Source of the DNA: Candidatus Heimdallarchaeota archaeon
GTDB taxonomy: Archaea > Asgardarchaeota > Heimdallarchaeia > Heimdallarchaeales > Heimdallarchaeaceae
Assembly (NCBI GenBank): GCA_016839985.1
Contig: JAEOTG010000158.1
Coordinates: 1 to 7,878, forward strand
Length of the DNA: 7,878 bases
Direction: 5' to 3'
A program made the translations under genes and the position numbers. Positions 6,224 to 7,878 of the stretch are shown here, in pieces. The notes below the pieces were generated by a model. The model had not been told where the DNA came from and ran no database searches. It saw nothing but the letters and a program-made list of their open reading frames with translations. How positions within the stretch are numbered: position 1 is the stretch's first letter; every line of letters begins with the position of its first letter.

Positions 6224-7819
6224 TTAAACCGAATTTTCCCATTCTTCAAACTTTGCTGCTGATTTATAATCTTTATTTTTCATTGCAATTTCTTTTGCTT
6301 TATGATAACACTCTTTAGCATCATTCTTAAGTTTGAGTTCTTCATATAAAATTCCTAAATTTGCCCATGAAATTGCTTTCTTTGGTTCGATTTCTATTGC
6401 AGTTTGATATGATTCAATTGCTTCCTCATATCTTTTAAGCTCTTTCAAAACATTTCCTAGATTATTTAGTGCAGCATGGTCTTTATGATTTAACTCCAAG
6501 ACTTTTCTATACGTTTCCTCAGCTTTCTTAAATAAAGCTAATTCCTGATATGCTAGAGCTAAGTTGAATTGTATCTTTGGATCTTCAGCATCAAAAGAAA
6601 CGACTTTTCTAAAAGCTTCACTTGCCCCTAGATAATCTTTAGCTCTCATTAAAAGATCGCCTATCTTGTTCCATAGTTCAGCTTCATCCCAAGGTAAATA
6701 TGAAGAAACCAATTTCAGTATCTTTACGAGTCTTTTATCATCATGCAAGACTGTCAGAATTGAAGTAATTTTCTGCAGATACTTTTGTACTGATTTTCCA
6801 GAAACAAGTAAATCTTCGTATATAGTAATTGCTTCATCGAATCTACCCATTCTTTCATAAACTAGTGCTAAATGTTCTAATATTTGTGAATCTTCTGGGA
6901 ATTTTGATACACCTATTTGAAGAATTTCTAAAGCATTTTCAAATCTTTTCTTTTGAATTAATCCATTAACAAATTCAAGTATTGCTTCAGCAGAAGGCAT
7001 CAGCTGTATTTGTTTAATGAAATAATCATATTCTTCTAATGATTCGATTGTAGAAATAGCTTTTCCTGCTAAAGACCAGCATTCTTTGCAATTTGGATCT
7101 AAAGTTAATGCTGTTTTCAAAGCTTTAACAGCTTGATCATTCTTAAGTTGAGCTAGAAAACAATTAGCGAGTTCATTCCAATATTCTGGAATATCATTTT
7201 TTATCTGAATTGCTTTTTTAAAGTTCTCCTCTGCAATGAGATAATGTTTTCCATCTAGCGCAGCCTTTCCAATAAAGAAGAGTAAAAGATGACTATCAGG
7301 CATTTTAGCTACAAGACTAGAAAATTGAACAAAGGCTTGATCATAACCTCCATTTGCTAAAGCTTCTTGCCCTTTTACAAATTCCTTCATAGTATAAAGT
7401 TCTCGTAATTCTTGTTCATACTCCTGCCTTTCCTCTCCTGATTCTTGAATACGATCTCCTAAAGAACTAATGGATGAATGAAGAGGATAAGCGGTTGTTA
7501 CATTCAAGACTCTGTAAACATCAAGTGAAGGATCTTTTTTTTCTTCAACAGCATGTTCAAGAAAATCTGGTGGAAGATGTAAATAACACTCCATTGCTTT
7601 TTCATTATTGTTTTGTTTTATGTAAACAGCCATTAAATTTGTCCAAGCAAATTTATTCTCAGGGTTTACTTTTAATAGATTTTCATACATTTCAGCAGCT
7701 AAATCAATTTCATTTATTTCTAGAAGTAGATTTGCTAGAATCAATGCTTCATCAGATTTTTCATAGGGTAAAGTTGAGATATTTGTTTTAACTATGTTTG
7801 TTATAACTTCCAGATTCAT
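6224..7819 (-). CDS. Multi-repeat TPR protein (start may lie beyond the right edge)
   Basis: A long tetratricopeptide-repeat protein, 531 residues from ATG 7819, with no enzymatic domain, signal peptide or membrane segment. About eleven or twelve 34-residue TPR units are visible, e.g. 22-53, 56-86, 145-175, 178-208, 211-243, 246-275, 280-310, 312-339, 380-411, 414-445, 448-479 and 482-513. The last three or four are nearly canonical (ALNNLGNVLKELKRYEEAI; SWANLGILYEELK). A less regular stretch at about 87-144 and another at 340-378 break the series. TPR solenoids are protein-binding scaffolds, so an adaptor role is likely; the ligand is unknown. The start is uncertain: the frame stays open from the ATG to the window edge (20 more codons that look protein-like, with SLFDFKDRSFLEDFK) and no ribosome site precedes the ATG. 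TTTTAAAG at 7847-7854 could instead be a TATA box for a leaderless start. The stop lies 10 bases before the nuclease gene. Confidence 0.88.
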   Translation of the reverse strand: MNLEVITNIVKTNISTLPYEKSDEALILANLLLEINEIDLAAEMYENLLKVNPENKFAWTNLMAVYIKQNNNEKAMECYLHLPPDFLEHAVEEKKDPSLDVYRVLNVTTAYPLHSSISSLGDRIQESGEERQEYEQELRELYTMKEFVKGQEALANGGYDQAFVQFSSLVAKMPDSHLLLFFIGKAALDGKHYLIAEENFKKAIQIKNDIPEYWNELANCFLAQLKNDQAVKALKTALTLDPNCKECWSLAGKAISTIESLEEYDYFIKQIQLMPSAEAILEFVNGLIQKKRFENALEILQIGVSKFPEDSQILEHLALVYERMGRFDEAITIYEDLLVSGKSVQKYLQKITSILTVLHDDKRLVKILKLVSSYLPWDEAELWNKIGDLLMRAKDYLGASEAFRKVVSFDAEDPKIQFNLALAYQELALFKKAEETYRKVLELNHKDHAALNNLGNVLKELKRYEEAIESYQTAIEIEPKKAISWANLGILYEELKLKNDAKECYHKAKEIAMKNKDYKSAAKFEEWENSV

Positions 7820-7878
7820 TTTGAAATCTTCTAAGAAACTTCGATCTTTAAAATCAAATAAACTAGGAGTAACTTCAC

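Noticed and set aside
6666..6860. Plus-strand open frame of 64 codons
   Set aside because: It is antisense to the central TPR region, with no ribosome site or family features.
7474..7791. Plus-strand open frame of 105 codons
   Set aside because: It is antisense to the N-terminal TPR repeats. Its His/Leu/Gln-rich composition is what the complement of such repeats gives.
1..7878. Search for CRISPR arrays, tRNA or rRNA genes, insertion sequences and long direct repeats
   Set aside because: Reading both strands gave no spaced repeats, cloverleaf-like segments, transposase-like proteins or terminal inverted repeats.

Overview
This AT-rich window most likely comes from an archaeon, and the protein content suggests an Asgard (Promethearchaeota) lineage. 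A Roadblock/LC7-like protein sits next to a protein that reads as a longin-like domain plus a second Roadblock-like module, and these small-GTPase-regulator folds are unusually common in Asgard genomes. Several upstream regions look archaeal: two genes have T-rich TATA-like boxes 25-26 bases before the start codon, which suggests leaderless mRNAs, and a candidate nuclease ends in a consensus PCNA-interacting peptide of archaeal/eukaryotic type. The lineage is an inference; there is no rRNA or marker gene to confirm it.

Left part (1-3814). The minus strand carries the first 421 codons of a secreted subtilisin-like protease whose 3' end is off the left edge. Next, also on the minus strand, is a complete class IIA HAD phosphatase of the NagD / phosphoglycolate phosphatase type. 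A 96-base divergent region separates it from a plus-strand gene for an unrecognised polytopic membrane protein of 506 residues with a strongly charged cytosolic-type linker and a basic tail. These three look like independent housekeeping or envelope genes.

Right part (3851-7878). Five genes lie head to tail on the minus strand. In transcription order they are a long TPR protein (whose frame stays open to the right edge), a small PD-(D/E)XK-type nuclease with a C-terminal PIP box, a longin-like/Roadblock-like two-domain protein, a stand-alone Roadblock/LC7 protein, and a small protein tentatively like DUF5752. Gaps are 10, 51, 77 and 9 bases. The first pair and the last pair are tightly packed; a possible promoter and a good GGTGG ribosome site before the Roadblock gene suggest that it can also be transcribed on its own.

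How they may work together is inference. Longin and Roadblock modules dimerise and act as scaffolds or regulators of Ras/Rag/MglA-like GTPases, and TPR proteins are adaptors. No GTPase gene is visible in the window, so a partner would have to be encoded elsewhere. The most distinctive observation is the PIP-box nuclease placed inside this signalling-type cluster. No tRNA, rRNA, CRISPR array, insertion sequence or long repeat was seen, and no stretch over 300 bases lacks a gene.
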